Origin: Psychrobacter arenosus
Lineage (GTDB): Bacteria > Pseudomonadota > Gammaproteobacteria > Pseudomonadales > Moraxellaceae
Direction of reading: 5' to 3'
Length of the DNA stretch: 64,000 nt
Assembly (NCBI RefSeq): GCF_904848165.1
Contig: NZ_LR884459.1
Location: 3,348,001-3,412,000 of the forward strand
The notes beneath the pieces are model-generated. The model was not told where the DNA came from. It did no database searches and saw only the letters and a program-made list of their open reading frames with translations. Numbering within the stretch: position 1 is the stretch's first letter; every line of letters starts with the position of its first letter. The position numbers and the translations under genes are program-made. Positions 9,680 to 19,187 of this stretch are shown piece by piece.

Positions 9680-10957
9680 ATGACTACTTTAACCAACCAA
9701 GCACTGCTCGACCGTCGTAACGCTATTTTACCTAACGGTTTAGGCGTAGCGTTCCCTATCTTTGCCGAGCGCGCCAAAAATGCAGAACTATGGGATGTAG
9801 AAGGTAATCGCTATATCGATTTTATCGCGGGTATTTCAGTATTAAACACGGGTCACTCACACCCGAAAATTACGCAACGGGTCAAAGAGCAGTTGGATAA
9901 GTTCTCTCATACCGCAGCGCAAATCATTAACTATGACAGCTACGTAACGCTAGCAGAAAAGCTGTGTGAAAAGGCTCCCGTTGTTAGCCCAAAAAAAGCT
10001 TTCTTTTTAACCACCGGTGCTGAAGCGGTCGAAAACTGTATCAAAATTGCTCGCGCTAAAACCGGCCGTCATGGTGTCATCTCTTTCGTTGGCGGCTGGC
10101 ATGGCCGTACTATGATGTGCATGGGACTCACCGGTAAGGTTATCCCTTATAAAAACAACTTTGGTCCGATGCCCGCATCGATTTACCACGCTCTATTCCC
10201 AGCGCCAGAATTGGGCATTTCTGAGGAAGAGGCCTTACGTAGTCTAGAGATGATCTTCCAAGCTGATATTCATCCTAGCGATGTCGCCGCGATGATTATT
10301 GAACCGATACAAGGGGAGGGCGGTTTCCACCAAGTTACGCCATCTTTCGCAAAAGCCCTGCGGAAGATTTGTGATGAGCACGGTATCGTATTGATTATGG
10401 ATGAGGTCCAGTCTGGTTTTGCCCGTACGGGTACGCTATTCGCCACTGAGCAATTGGGCATCGAAGCCGATTTGCTAACCTGTGCCAAAAGTTTGGCGGG
10501 CGGGTATCCTATCTCAGCGGTGATTGGTCGTGCTGAAATCATGGATGCGGCACAAAAAGGCGGCCTTGGTGGTACTTATTCTGGCAACCCTTTAGGCTGT
10601 GTGGCGGCGTTGGCAGTGATAGAAATCATCGAAGAAGAGAACTTGCTTGAGCGCAGTAATATTATTGGTGAGAAAATGGCGACGTTCTTAGCTGACCTGA
10701 ACAATGCCAAAATCGCTAATATCCGTCATAAAGGCGCGATGTTAGCCTTTGATTTGGTAGATGCTGATGGCAAGCCTGATCCAGAGACTACCACTGCTCT
10801 AAAAGCTAAGGCGTTTGAAAAAGGTCTGCTATTGGCTTCTTGCGGTATGTTTGGCAACGCCATCCGTATCATGGTGCCCTTAACGGTAGAGGACGAGATC
10901 TTAGCAGAAGGCATGCAGATTATTGCGGATAGTCTTAACGTAGAGAATTTAAGTTAA
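9680..10957 (+). CDS. gabT: 4-aminobutyrate aminotransferase
   Basis: A 425-aa class III PLP aminotransferase. Visible blocks are NTGHSHP near the N-terminus, FLTTGAEAVENCIKIAR, MDEVQSGFARTG and the PLP Lys in CAKSLAGGYP (about residue 270). It transfers the amino group of GABA to 2-oxoglutarate, giving succinate semialdehyde for GabD. The pairing with gabD and the upstream guanidinobutyrase make GABA the expected substrate, though 5-aminovalerate is often accepted too. A strong terminator follows immediately. Confidence 0.9.
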   Translation: MTTLTNQALLDRRNAILPNGLGVAFPIFAERAKNAELWDVEGNRYIDFIAGISVLNTGHSHPKITQRVKEQLDKFSHTAAQIINYDSYVTLAEKLCEKAPVVSPKKAFFLTTGAEAVENCIKIARAKTGRHGVISFVGGWHGRTMMCMGLTGKVIPYKNNFGPMPASIYHALFPAPELGISEEEALRSLEMIFQADIHPSDVAAMIIEPIQGEGGFHQVTPSFAKALRKICDEHGIVLIMDEVQSGFARTGTLFATEQLGIEADLLTCAKSLAGGYPISAVIGRAEIMDAAQKGGLGGTYSGNPLGCVAALAVIEIIEEENLLERSNIIGEKMATFLADLNNAKIANIRHKGAMLAFDLVDADGKPDPETTTALKAKAFEKGLLLASCGMFGNAIRIMVPLTVEDEILAEGMQIIADSLNVENLS

Positions 10958-10988
10958 AATCTATTTCATTCGTGATTTGGAACTTAAT

Positions 10989-11025
10989 AATTGAGATATT
11001 GAAATCAATATCTCAATTTTTTTTT
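10989..11025 (+). terminator. Rho-independent terminator after gabT
   Basis: A 13-bp perfect stem (ATTGAGATATTGA / TCAATATCTCAAT) with a 2-nt loop is followed by a run of nine or ten T residues. It closes the arginine/GABA catabolic unit. Confidence 0.9.
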
Positions 11026-11681
11026 GGTTTTCAATAGGGTCTGCAAATGTTTTGGTTATGAATAAAATAATTTAATGTTTAGATTTTCTATCAAAATAAT
11101 AATAAGTTTTAATCAGCATTATTGAACCAGTTAATCAATGATAAATGTTTAAATAAATAGAATAATGGTAGTTATCACAGTAGCTTAAGCGTGAAGAAAC
11201 AGAGTTTATATTCCCTTTTTTATCAGACATATTGAATCCACTATTCTGAGAGTATTCCAATTTATATAAAATCCACATGTTTACACTAAAACTTAAAATA
11301 TTTTTATATGTAAGTTATTCTAATTAAATATTACGATAAGAGGTGTTTGGCTAATACGACTACATAGCAGATTTACGAATTTAATGCTAGCGAGACATTA
11401 TATAGTCTGTTAAGATTATATTAACAATAAGCATTGCTTTAGCCATTGATGAATCCAATACCACCGATAATTACTATGTAAGCATACATTTGTTCAATAA
11501 AATTATGATTTATAGTGCTTCAATTGAACTTAAGCCTTAATCGAGATTTATTGGTTCAATCTTACATTTAGCGTTAGCACTCAACATATTGTAAGGATGA
11601 TAAGAGATAGAGATAGCTATAGTTATGAATATATTTATTCAGTAAGTTAAAAAAACGAGAGACTGTAATCATGGGTAAATT
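11026..11681. other. A+T-rich non-coding gap before the capsule locus
   Basis: About 650 bp of very A+T-rich DNA with no ORF resembling a gene on either strand. It probably carries the promoter and leader of wzb and the capsule genes. No JUMPstart/ops element could be recognised. A short GATAGAGATAG stretch at about 11605-11615 resembles the hexanucleotide tract at 12586-12654. Confidence 0.5.
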
Positions 11682-12113
11682 ATGGCATTCGATAATATTT
11701 TAGTGGTTTGCGTAGGTAATATATGTCGCAGCCCAATGGCAATGGCGCTACTGCAAGCACAATATCTGGATAAGCATATTGATTCCGCAGGAGTTTCAGC
11801 CGCAGTGGGGCAGCCTGCAGATACTGCAGCTATTGAGATAATGAAAGCTCAGAAAATAGATATTACTGACCATATATCCAAACAGATTACATCAGAATTG
11901 ACGGTTAATGCTGATTTGATTTTGACTATGTCCATCAGTGAAGCTAAGTGGATTAAATCTAAATGGCCACATTGCCGTGGCAAGATTTTCCGATTGGGAC
12001 ATTGGCTTGAGAAAGACATTCCTGACCCTTATCGTCATGAATTTTCCGCATTTGAAGCCGCCTATCAAGACATCGTAGCTAGCCTAAAACTTTGGGAAGA
12101 CAAAATTAGTTAA
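11682..12113 (+). CDS. wzb: Low-molecular-weight protein-tyrosine phosphatase (Wzb)
   Basis: A 143-aa LMW-PTP. The P-loop C10-V-G-N-I-C-R16 (C-X5-R) is at the N-terminus, and the general acid sits in DPYR at about residues 113-116. Wzb dephosphorylates the C-terminal tyrosine cluster of the Wzc kinase and so controls capsule polymerisation and export. It is the first gene of the polysaccharide locus, but lies 16 kb from wza and wzc, which are usually adjacent. The upstream ATG at 11671 is out of frame, so 11682 is the start. Confidence 0.88.
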   Translation: MAFDNILVVCVGNICRSPMAMALLQAQYLDKHIDSAGVSAAVGQPADTAAIEIMKAQKIDITDHISKQITSELTVNADLILTMSISEAKWIKSKWPHCRGKIFRLGHWLEKDIPDPYRHEFSAFEAAYQDIVASLKLWEDKIS

Positions 12114-12309
12114 TTAGTGATTTACTTATGAGTATAACTATTCCAGTTTTGGCTAAGGCTGAGCTTCTCCTCGATAAGGTAACAACGATATTGATTTGTT
12201 AATCCTGTTGTTAATTACTACAAAGCTATAAAGTTGGTATTGCGTGCGCTCATTCTTAACACCTTAAATAGAGCTCACGATAGACAATCTATCCTATCAA
12301 TATCAATGC

Positions 12310-12890
12310 TTAATCTAAACGTTTAGTAGGCCTAGTATGATTCACATTAGTGCCTTCGTTTACGCAAAAAATTGAGACTTAATGCCCTATCACTGTCATT
12401 CATTAAGCCATTGTCTGTTACTTTATAACAATATCTAAACCGGTTAACTTATTAACTTGACCAAGGGTAATGGCTAAAGGCAGTGGGGTGTTTGTCTTAG
12501 ATATATGCAAACCGGACAAAATCGTCGATTTAGCTCAATGTGTTTTTACTCAAGTGATTGTGATATCAAAGACAAAAATAATACTGATAGAGATAGAGAT
12601 AGAGATAGAGATAGAGATAGAGATAGAGATAGAGATAGAGATAGAGATAGAGATATCGAGATTGCCATCAATGGATTGAGACTGGGTAAATACGCTATTA
12701 AGAGTTAATTATTAGTTAAGATAATGTCAAGAGCATGCTACATACTTTAATTATTCATGCTATACAGCACAGTTTTACTTCAAAGTATTGAAGAAACTTT
12801 GTCAGTCTTAGCAAAAAAAGCTTAGCCAGAAAATGTTTCATAACTAGAAGGTGGTTTTGAGCATTTTGCCGCCAGATATTATTCTGAGGG
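12310..12890 (+). pseudogene. Decayed capD/pglF (UDP-sugar 4,6-dehydratase) remnant
   Basis: Translated in pieces across frames, this stretch follows the last third of the intact CapD-like protein encoded at 31815-33854. IETxCPITVIH matches IEHGGPITVTH, CYFITI matches RYFMTI, VFVLDICKPDKIVDLAQ matches VFVLDMGNPVKIVDLAR, DIEIAINGLRLG matches DIEIVFTGLRPG, HTLIIHAIQHSF matches HPLIRQAVEDCF, and IEETLSVLAKKA matches IEQALAILPQKA. Several stops, at least two frameshifts and a deletion of roughly 15 codons (near 12371) show that it is dead. A GATAGA tract has expanded inside it. Weaker similarity may extend upstream of 12310. The gap 12114-12309 holds no recognisable gene. Confidence 0.8.
12586..12654. 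repeat. Hexanucleotide tract (GATAGA) x about 11.5
   Basis: Sixty-nine bases of perfect GATAGA repeats lie inside the capD remnant, at the position of the NPNGD segment of the intact protein. Because the unit is six bases, copy-number change keeps the frame. The tract reads as (Arg-Asp)n in the capD frame and (Ile-Glu)n in another. Confidence 0.95.
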
Positions 12891-13050
12891 CTTAAATATT
12901 AGCAAACAAATATCGATTAATGTAGATAAAGTTATAAAGACCATGTAGTATATTTATTAGTATTCGATCTAGCAGTATTTGGTTGCTAGGGTATTCTTTT
13001 TAGGATGACTCGTATTCTCGCATTTATAACAATAGTTTGAGTGAATTGCT

Positions 13051-14064
13051 ATGATTTTATTAACCGGTGGTGCCGGCTATATCGGCTCACATATGCTGTT
13101 AGATCTTCTGAAAGCAGATTATGAAGTAGTGGTATTGGACAACTTAAGCAATAGCAGTATTAAAGCTATTAAAAGAGTAGAGCAATTAACGAATAAGACT
13201 TGTGTTTTTATTGAGGGAGATATCAGGGACACTACCTGTCTAACCAACATATTTACTCAACATAATATTGATTCAGTACTGCATTTCGCGGGTCTTAAGG
13301 CTGTGGGAGAAAGTACTGAAAATCCTTTACTATACTTCGATAATAATATCTCAGGTAGCTTGCAGCTACTGCAGTCTATGCAGCAGTTTGGGGTAAATAA
13401 ATTAGTCTTTAGCTCGTCAGCCACAGTGTATGGTGAGCCCGAACAGTTACCTATCTCCGAAGACTGTCCTATTGCGATGCCAACCAATCCTTATGGCTAT
13501 ACCAAAATGGTGGTAGAGCAAATGCTAATACAACTGGTCAAGTCCAATCCTAATTGGTCGGTAGCCGCTTTACGCTATTTCAATCCTGTAGGAGCACACG
13601 AGAGTGGCTTAATAGGTGAAGACCCTAATGGTATCCCAAATAATCTGTTGCCCTATATAGCGCAAGTAGCAGTGGGCAAACGAGAGAAACTGTTGGTTTA
13701 CGGTGAAGATTATGCTACCCATGACGGGACTGGGGTGCGAGATTATATCCACGTGATGGATTTAGTACGGGGTCATCTATGTGCTTTAGACTATATTGCT
13801 AACAAAGTAGGTTACTTTGTTTGGAATTTGGGTTCAGGAAAAGGGTATTCAGTATTGGATATGATCCACGCATTTGAACAAGCAAGTAAGCAAAAGATTC
13901 CCTATCAGATAGTAGAGAGAAGAGGTGGGGATATAGCGAGTTGCTATGCCGATCCAACCAAAGCTCTCAAAGAGTTAGAGTGGTCTACGGGAAGAACTAT
14001 TGAAGATATGATGCAAGATACTTGGCGCTGGCAACGAATGAATCCTAATGGCTATATCAATTAA
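13051..14064 (+). CDS. galE: UDP-glucose/UDP-GlcNAc 4-epimerase (GalE)
   Basis: A 337-aa extended SDR. It has the NAD-binding TGGAGYIG motif at residues 5-12, the catalytic Tyr/Lys pair in YGYTK (about residues 149-153) and GalE-specific blocks such as [11 protein letters not shown] and [11 protein letters not shown]. It interconverts UDP-Glc/UDP-Gal and possibly the N-acetyl forms, supplying precursors to the glycosyltransferases. It is the first intact gene of the sugar-synthesis block and lies 38 nt before the dehydrogenase gene. Confidence 0.88.
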   Translation: MILLTGGAGYIGSHMLLDLLKADYEVVVLDNLSNSSIKAIKRVEQLTNKTCVFIEGDIRDTTCLTNIFTQHNIDSVLHFAGLKAVGESTENPLLYFDNNISGSLQLLQSMQQFGVNKLVFSSSATVYGEPEQLPISEDCPIAMPTNPYGYTKMVVEQMLIQLVKSNPNWSVAALRYFNPVGAHESGLIGEDPNGIPNNLLPYIAQVAVGKREKLLVYGEDYATHDGTGVRDYIHVMDLVRGHLCALDYIANKVGYFVWNLGSGKGYSVLDMIHAFEQASKQKIPYQIVERRGGDIASCYADPTKALKELEWSTGRTIEDMMQDTWRWQRMNPNGYIN

Positions 14065-14101
14065 CCTTTACCATATGGTAGCAATATTTTAAAGGAAAGT
14101 T

Positions 14102-15379
14102 ATGCTCGATATAAATACTATAAAAATAGCTATCATTGGCTTAGGTTATGTCGGTCTACCATTAGCCGTGGAGTTTGGTAAGCAAAGAGAAGTAGTTGGT
14201 TTTGATGTTAATGACAAACGCATCGCTCAGCTCATCGCTGGTACAGACCATACTTTGGAAGTCAGTAATGAAGAGTTAGCTGAAGCTTCTCAGCTTACTT
14301 TTACTTCAGATGTAGAAGCCTTAAAAGAATGTAACTTCTTTATCGTGACTGTGCCGACGCCTATCGATGATTATAAACAACCCGATTTAACACCGTTAAT
14401 TAAAGCATCGACAGCTATAGCTACTGTTTTAAAAAAAGGTTATATCGTTGTTTACGAGTCAACAGTCTATCCAGGTGCTACTGAAGAAGTATGTATTCCC
14501 GTTTTAGAAAAGGCCTCAGGGTTAGTCTTCAATCAAGATTTCTATGCTGGGTATAGTCCTGAGCGTATCAACCCAGGTGATAAAGAACACCGGGTAACTA
14601 ATATCTTAAAGGTGACGGCAGGCTCTACGCCTGAGATTGCTGATTTTGTCGATGAGGTCTACAACTCAATTATCACAGCAGGGACTTACAAAGCCCAGTC
14701 TATTAAAGTCGCTGAAGCCGCTAAAGTGATTGAGAACACTCAGAGGGATGTGAATATTGCGCTTATTAATGAGCTGGCAGTTATTTTTAATAAGATGGGT
14801 ATTGATACACAAGCAGTTTTGGAGGCTGCAGGAACTAAATGGAACTTCCTACCTTTTCGTCCAGGTCTAGTCGGCGGTCATTGTATTGGTGTAGACCCTT
14901 ACTATCTGACGCATAAAGCGCAGGTGATTGGCTATAACCCTGAGATTATCTTAGCAGGCAGACGTCTCAATGATGGCATGGGTGAGTATGTTGCCACCCA
15001 GCTTGTCAAGACTATGATTAAAGAACGCATTCGAGTAGACAGTGCCAAGATTTTAATCTTAGGCTTAAGCTTTAAAGAAAACTGCCCTGATGTACGCAAT
15101 ACCAAAGTTATCGATATAGTGAATGAACTGCAAGAATACAATATAGAAGTCGATGTATATGACCCATGGGTAGACGCTAGTGAAGCGAAGCGCGAATACG
15201 CTATTACGCCAGTGAGCAAGCCGTTAGCCAACCAGTACGACGGGATTATCTTAGCTGTAGCACATCTAGAGTTTCGTCAGATGGGAATAGATAAAATCCG
15301 CGCATTAGGTAAAAAGAGTCATGTGCTATACGACTTAAAGTATCTTTTTAAACGTGAGGAAACCGACATACGCTTGTAA
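14102..15379 (+). CDS. tviB: UDP-N-acetyl-D-glucosamine 6-dehydrogenase (TviB/WbpA-type)
   Basis: A 425-aa nucleotide-sugar dehydrogenase. It shows the N-terminal NAD motif [10 protein letters not shown], the catalytic Cys in [11 protein letters not shown] (about residue 261) and the C-terminal domain with [14 protein letters not shown]. The sequence is of the TviB/WbpO class, which oxidises UDP-HexNAc to UDP-HexNAcA, rather than the UDP-glucose class. The following TviC-like epimerase supports UDP-GalNAcA (or GlcNAcA) as product. An AAAGGAAAG ribosome binding site precedes the ATG. Confidence 0.85.
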   Translation: MLDINTIKIAIIGLGYVGLPLAVEFGKQREVVGFDVNDKRIAQLIAGTDHTLEVSNEELAEASQLTFTSDVEALKECNFFIVTVPTPIDDYKQPDLTPLIKASTAIATVLKKGYIVVYESTVYPGATEEVCIPVLEKASGLVFNQDFYAGYSPERINPGDKEHRVTNILKVTAGSTPEIADFVDEVYNSIITAGTYKAQSIKVAEAAKVIENTQRDVNIALINELAVIFNKMGIDTQAVLEAAGTKWNFLPFRPGLVGGHCIGVDPYYLTHKAQVIGYNPEIILAGRRLNDGMGEYVATQLVKTMIKERIRVDSAKILILGLSFKENCPDVRNTKVIDIVNELQEYNIEVDVYDPWVDASEAKREYAITPVSKPLANQYDGIILAVAHLEFRQMGIDKIRALGKKSHVLYDLKYLFKREETDIRL

Positions 15380-15423
15380 TTTATCTCTAGCGATATATAC
15401 CTAATTAATCAGGAAATGTAATA

Positions 15424-16452
15424 GTGATGAGCCAGTATGATCAAATTCAACAAGCCTTATTGGATAGTCCAAAAACTTGGTTAATCACAGGAGTGGCTGG
15501 TTTTATCGGCTCTAACCTGCTTGAGACATTACTATTACTTAATCAAAAAGTAGTGGGTTTAGATAATTTCGCAACAGGCTATCAACATAACCTTGATGAA
15601 GTTGAATCCTTAGTCACTTCAGATCAGTGGGCGAGATTTAATTTTATTGAAGGAGATATTCGTAATCTAGAAGACTGTGCAACCGCATGTGAAAATGTAG
15701 ATTATGGGCTACATCAAGCTGCTATAGGTTCGGTAACACGTTCTATCAATGATCCAATTATGACGAATAGCGCTAACATTACCGGATTTTTAAATATGTT
15801 GGTTGCAGCTCGTGATGCGAAAGTAACTAGTTTTACTTATGCCGCCAGTAGCTCTACGTATGGTAACCATCCAGCTTTGCCTAAAGTCGAAGACAATATA
15901 GGTGAGCCGCTATCTCCCTATGCAGTCACCAAATACGTCAACGAGCTTTATGCCGATATATTTGCGCGTACTTATGACTTTCATAGTATTGGTCTGCGCT
16001 ACTTCAATATCTTTGGCAAACGCCAGACTCCTGAAGGCGCTTATGCGGCAGTTATTCCAAAGTGGACAGCCGCTATGATTAAAGGCGATGAAGTCTTTAT
16101 CAATGGTGATGGCGAGAACAGCCGCGACTTTAACTTTATTGTAAACGCAGTTCAGGCAAATATCCTAGCAGCCACTACTAGCAATCCCGAAGCTAAGAAT
16201 CAAGTGTATAACGTCGCTGTAGGTGGGCGAACGACTTTGAATGTTTTGTTTACTGCTTTGAAAGATAACTTAGGCATTAATGGTGTGAATTATAATCAAG
16301 CGCCAGTGTTTCGTGAATTTAGAGCGGGAGATGTTCGTCATTCACAAGCAGATATTAGCAAGATTCAGACATTACTAGGCTATGAGCCACAGTTTAATAT
16401 TATTCAAGGTATTGAAAAAGCTATGCCTTGGTATATGAAGTCGTTGAGATAG
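15424..16452 (+). CDS. tviC: UDP-N-acetylhexosamine(uronate) C4-epimerase (TviC/WbpP-type)
   Basis: A 342-aa SDR epimerase with the TGVAGFIG cofactor motif at about residues 21-28, the SSSTYG block and the catalytic YAVTK (about residues 165-169). The N-terminal extension of about 20 residues before the Rossmann motif is typical of TviC/WbpP/Gne. It would epimerise UDP-GlcNAcA to UDP-GalNAcA after TviB. GTG at 15424 and ATG at 15427 are both possible starts behind AGGAAA. The flippase gene follows after 7 nt. Confidence 0.85.
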   Translation: MMSQYDQIQQALLDSPKTWLITGVAGFIGSNLLETLLLLNQKVVGLDNFATGYQHNLDEVESLVTSDQWARFNFIEGDIRNLEDCATACENVDYGLHQAAIGSVTRSINDPIMTNSANITGFLNMLVAARDAKVTSFTYAASSSTYGNHPALPKVEDNIGEPLSPYAVTKYVNELYADIFARTYDFHSIGLRYFNIFGKRQTPEGAYAAVIPKWTAAMIKGDEVFINGDGENSRDFNFIVNAVQANILAATTSNPEAKNQVYNVAVGGRTTLNVLFTALKDNLGINGVNYNQAPVFREFRAGDVRHSQADISKIQTLLGYEPQFNIIQGIEKAMPWYMKSLR

Positions 16453-16459
16453 TTTATTT

Positions 16460-17959
16460 ATGTCAATTAATAAAACAACGGTTACTTCAAAGGATATCGC
16501 TAGTGTAAGCAAGGATGAAGTAGGTAATCACGCTCGGAAAGGTGTGAAGTGGACTGTAATTCAAGTAGTCGCTCGTAATATACGGAGTTTAGGCACAACA
16601 GCAGTATTGTCTCGTATTCTAAGTCCTAGTGATTTTGGTTTAGTGGGGATGGTTGCCACTTTAACAGCTTTGCTTATGGCTTTTTCTGATATGGGCTTGA
16701 GTTGGGCTACTATACAACGTAAGAATATTAGCAGAATTCAAGTAAGCAATTTATTCTGGTTAAATGTAGGTATAGGAGCAATACTTTGGAGTATTTGCTG
16801 GTTAAGCTCTCCATGGGTCGCTAATTTCTATGGTGAACAAGCGCTAGTAGCTATTACTACTGCTTTAGGTACTGGTTTTATTCTTAGTGGTCTTGCTGCT
16901 CAACCCATAGCGTTATTAAACCGAAAAATGGAATATAAAACCATAGCGAAAATTGAAGTATTCTCTATCACTATTGGTGCGTTGTCGGCATTAACAGCTG
17001 CTATATCAGGTTTAGGGTACTGGGCTCTTGTTATCCAAAGTTTAGGTACAGGTATAGTTAGATTTATATTAGCAATACCGATGAGCCGAATTCAAATCAC
17101 ATTTCCCCGCCAAGGATTCGGTACTCTAGGTTTATTAACATTTGGAGGAATGTTAGCTGTTAGTGATTTTTTATTATATGCAGCCAGAAATTTAGATAGT
17201 GTATTAATCGGTAAATATTGGGGAACAGCAGAATTAGGATTTTACAATCGAGCATATTTTCTAATGTGGCTTCCCAGTCTTTTAGCTACTGGAATTCTAA
17301 CTAATTTAGTAGTGCCTTCTTTATCAGTACTACAAGATGATATTAATCGTTTTGGTAATGCTTACCGTAAGTCTCTATGTATGGTCGCTTTTATCGCTTG
17401 TCCTATGGCTTTAGGATTAACTTTAACAGCTAATGAAATGGTGTATCTCATTTACGGTGAGCAATGGCAGCCTGTAATTCCAATGCTAGTTTGGTTAAGT
17501 ATTGCAAGTATTACTGAGCCGATTTATAAAACTACTAGTTGGCTATTTACAGCAGCAGGAAAAGCAAAAACTTATTTATTAATGACCTTCTTAAGTGGAG
17601 TTGTATTAAGTATAGTCTTTTATTTATCAATTCCATATGGTGCTCTAGGTATGTCAAAGAGCTATGGAATTACTATGGGATTAGCTATTGTATTTCCAGC
17701 ACTATGGCTAGCGCATAAATCCGCAGGATTGTCATTTTTAAAATCTATAAAGGTATTATGGCCAATTGTTATTTGCCTTACAGGAATGACATTTACAGTA
17801 GTAGGGATAGAAAAGCTTACGTCATCTTGGCAATTGTCAATATATTCTACTCTAGCTATTAAAGTATTTTTTGGTATGGTTAGTTATATAGCTATAGCTA
17901 ATTTATTAATGAAAGAGATGATTGTTAATGAGTTTTATTCGATTATTAGAAGAAGATAG
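16460..17959 (+). CDS. wzx: Polysaccharide flippase (Wzx/MOP superfamily)
   Basis: A 499-aa hydrophobic protein with roughly 12-14 predicted membrane segments. The N-terminal block (ARKGVKWTVIQ, then AVLSRILSPSDFGLVGM) is typical of the WzxC/TuaB branch of the MOP flippases. It would flip undecaprenyl-linked repeat units across the inner membrane. It sits 7 nt after the epimerase gene and its codons are noticeably A+T-rich. The start is well supported by position, although the ribosome binding site is weak. Confidence 0.85.
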   Translation: MSINKTTVTSKDIASVSKDEVGNHARKGVKWTVIQVVARNIRSLGTTAVLSRILSPSDFGLVGMVATLTALLMAFSDMGLSWATIQRKNISRIQVSNLFWLNVGIGAILWSICWLSSPWVANFYGEQALVAITTALGTGFILSGLAAQPIALLNRKMEYKTIAKIEVFSITIGALSALTAAISGLGYWALVIQSLGTGIVRFILAIPMSRIQITFPRQGFGTLGLLTFGGMLAVSDFLLYAARNLDSVLIGKYWGTAELGFYNRAYFLMWLPSLLATGILTNLVVPSLSVLQDDINRFGNAYRKSLCMVAFIACPMALGLTLTANEMVYLIYGEQWQPVIPMLVWLSIASITEPIYKTTSWLFTAAGKAKTYLLMTFLSGVVLSIVFYLSIPYGALGMSKSYGITMGLAIVFPALWLAHKSAGLSFLKSIKVLWPIVICLTGMTFTVVGIEKLTSSWQLSIYSTLAIKVFFGMVSYIAIANLLMKEMIVNEFYSIIRRR

Positions 17960-18056
17960 GATGTTCTTAATGCCTATAATATAGCGACGATAGTTAATAA
18001 TATGGCTTATTTTATAGCCAGTTAATGACAAGTCAATTAGAAAATAGGATAGTAAA

Positions 18057-19187
18057 TTGAAAAAATCACTTATTCTCCTAAGTTATGATTATCCTCCTAA
18101 TGATGGTGGTATTAGCCGTCTAACAGCTGCTTTTGCTACAGAGCTGGCAGCTAAAAATATACATATAGAGTTATGTACGCTCAAAGAAGAAAGTATAGAA
18201 CAAGGCTTAGCACGCCCTAACTTACCTACGGTGGAGTTGTCTCGTACAAAGGGTAAGCGTGAGATTGGGTTATTACGTTATTTGATATCAAAATCAAAGC
18301 AAGCTCAGTTCATTACTACAGTGTGGAATCCAGAAGGCACACTTGCTTGGCTGTTAGGTCATCATAATCTTTATATATTAGCTCATGGTAATGAAGTGAT
18401 GCCTTACCCCACAACTAGAAAATACTTATTAAAATCGATTTTACGTAAGAAAGTATTGTTATCAGCTCGTTGTGTAATATGTAATAGTCATTATACCGAG
18501 CAATTAGTAAAGGATATTGATACTAATATAAAGACTACAGTAGTCAATCCGGGAGTTGACTATGAACGCTTTAACACTTCAATTACTAAGTTGCAAGCTT
18601 GTCAAGAGTTAGGGTTAGCTACAGATAAACGCATATTACTCAGTGTTTCACGCGTTGATGAGTACAAAGGTCATGATGTGGTGTTAAATGCTTTAGCTAG
18701 TCTGCCTAAGATAGAGCTTGAACAGGTGCAATATGTCGTTGCTGGTAAAGGAAGACATCTCGATACTCTTAAGCAGCTTGCGGTAGAGTTAGGTGTTAGT
18801 GAGAATATAACTTGGCTAGGGTTTGTAAATGATGAGCAACTGCCTAAACTGTATAAAGCTGCAGATTTATTTTCACTATGTACACGAGAAGATAAGCAAC
18901 AACGTGGAGTAGAAGGTTTCGGCATGGTCTTCTTAGAGGCTCAGGCTTCGGGTTTGCCGGTAATTGGTACTGATGCTGGTGGTATATCAGATGCTATATC
19001 ACATGGTGAAGGGGGTTGGCTAATTGATCAGGATGATAGTCAAGAACTTATGGGGTACATAAAAAAACTTATCAATTCGCCAGACATTATTTCTGAGCAA
19101 GGAAAGCTAGGGAGTAAACGTATTCACAATAGTTGTACTTGGAGACACTATACGAATGATTTATTAACTGTTTTGGAAAAATACTAA
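18057..19187 (+). CDS. Glycosyltransferase family 4
   Basis: A 376-aa GT-B fold glycosyltransferase starting at TTG behind an AGGAT ribosome binding site. The N-terminal SYDYPPNDGGISR is the usual GT4 acceptor-side motif. The C-terminal half carries ILLSVSRVDEYKGHD and the E-X7-E segment EGFGMVFLEAQASGLPV near residue 286. Donor and acceptor are unknown. The stop overlaps the next start in TAATG, so the two genes are translationally coupled. Confidence 0.85.
   Translation: MKKSLILLSYDYPPNDGGISRLTAAFATELAAKNIHIELCTLKEESIEQGLARPNLPTVELSRTKGKREIGLLRYLISKSKQAQFITTVWNPEGTLAWLLGHHNLYILAHGNEVMPYPTTRKYLLKSILRKKVLLSARCVICNSHYTEQLVKDIDTNIKTTVVNPGVDYERFNTSITKLQACQELGLATDKRILLSVSRVDEYKGHDVVLNALASLPKIELEQVQYVVAGKGRHLDTLKQLAVELGVSENITWLGFVNDEQLPKLYKAADLFSLCTREDKQQRGVEGFGMVFLEAQASGLPVIGTDAGGISDAISHGEGGWLIDQDDSQELMGYIKKLINSPDIISEQGKLGSKRIHNSCTWRHYTNDLLTVLEKY

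Noticed and set aside
11160..11220. Possible JUMPstart/ops element upstream of wzb
   Set aside because: Fragments such as GGTAG and AAGCGTG occur, but the GGCGGTAG core and overall spacing are not there.
12128..12202. Short ORF MSITIPVLAKAE... after wzb
   Set aside because: About 24 codons, not recognisable, and no convincing alignment to the neighbouring capD relic; left unannotated.
12470..12708. Two short ORFs encoding Ile-Glu or Arg-Asp repeats
   Set aside because: They are produced by the GATAGA tract; the flanking residues belong to the decayed capD relic in shifted frames, so neither is a gene.
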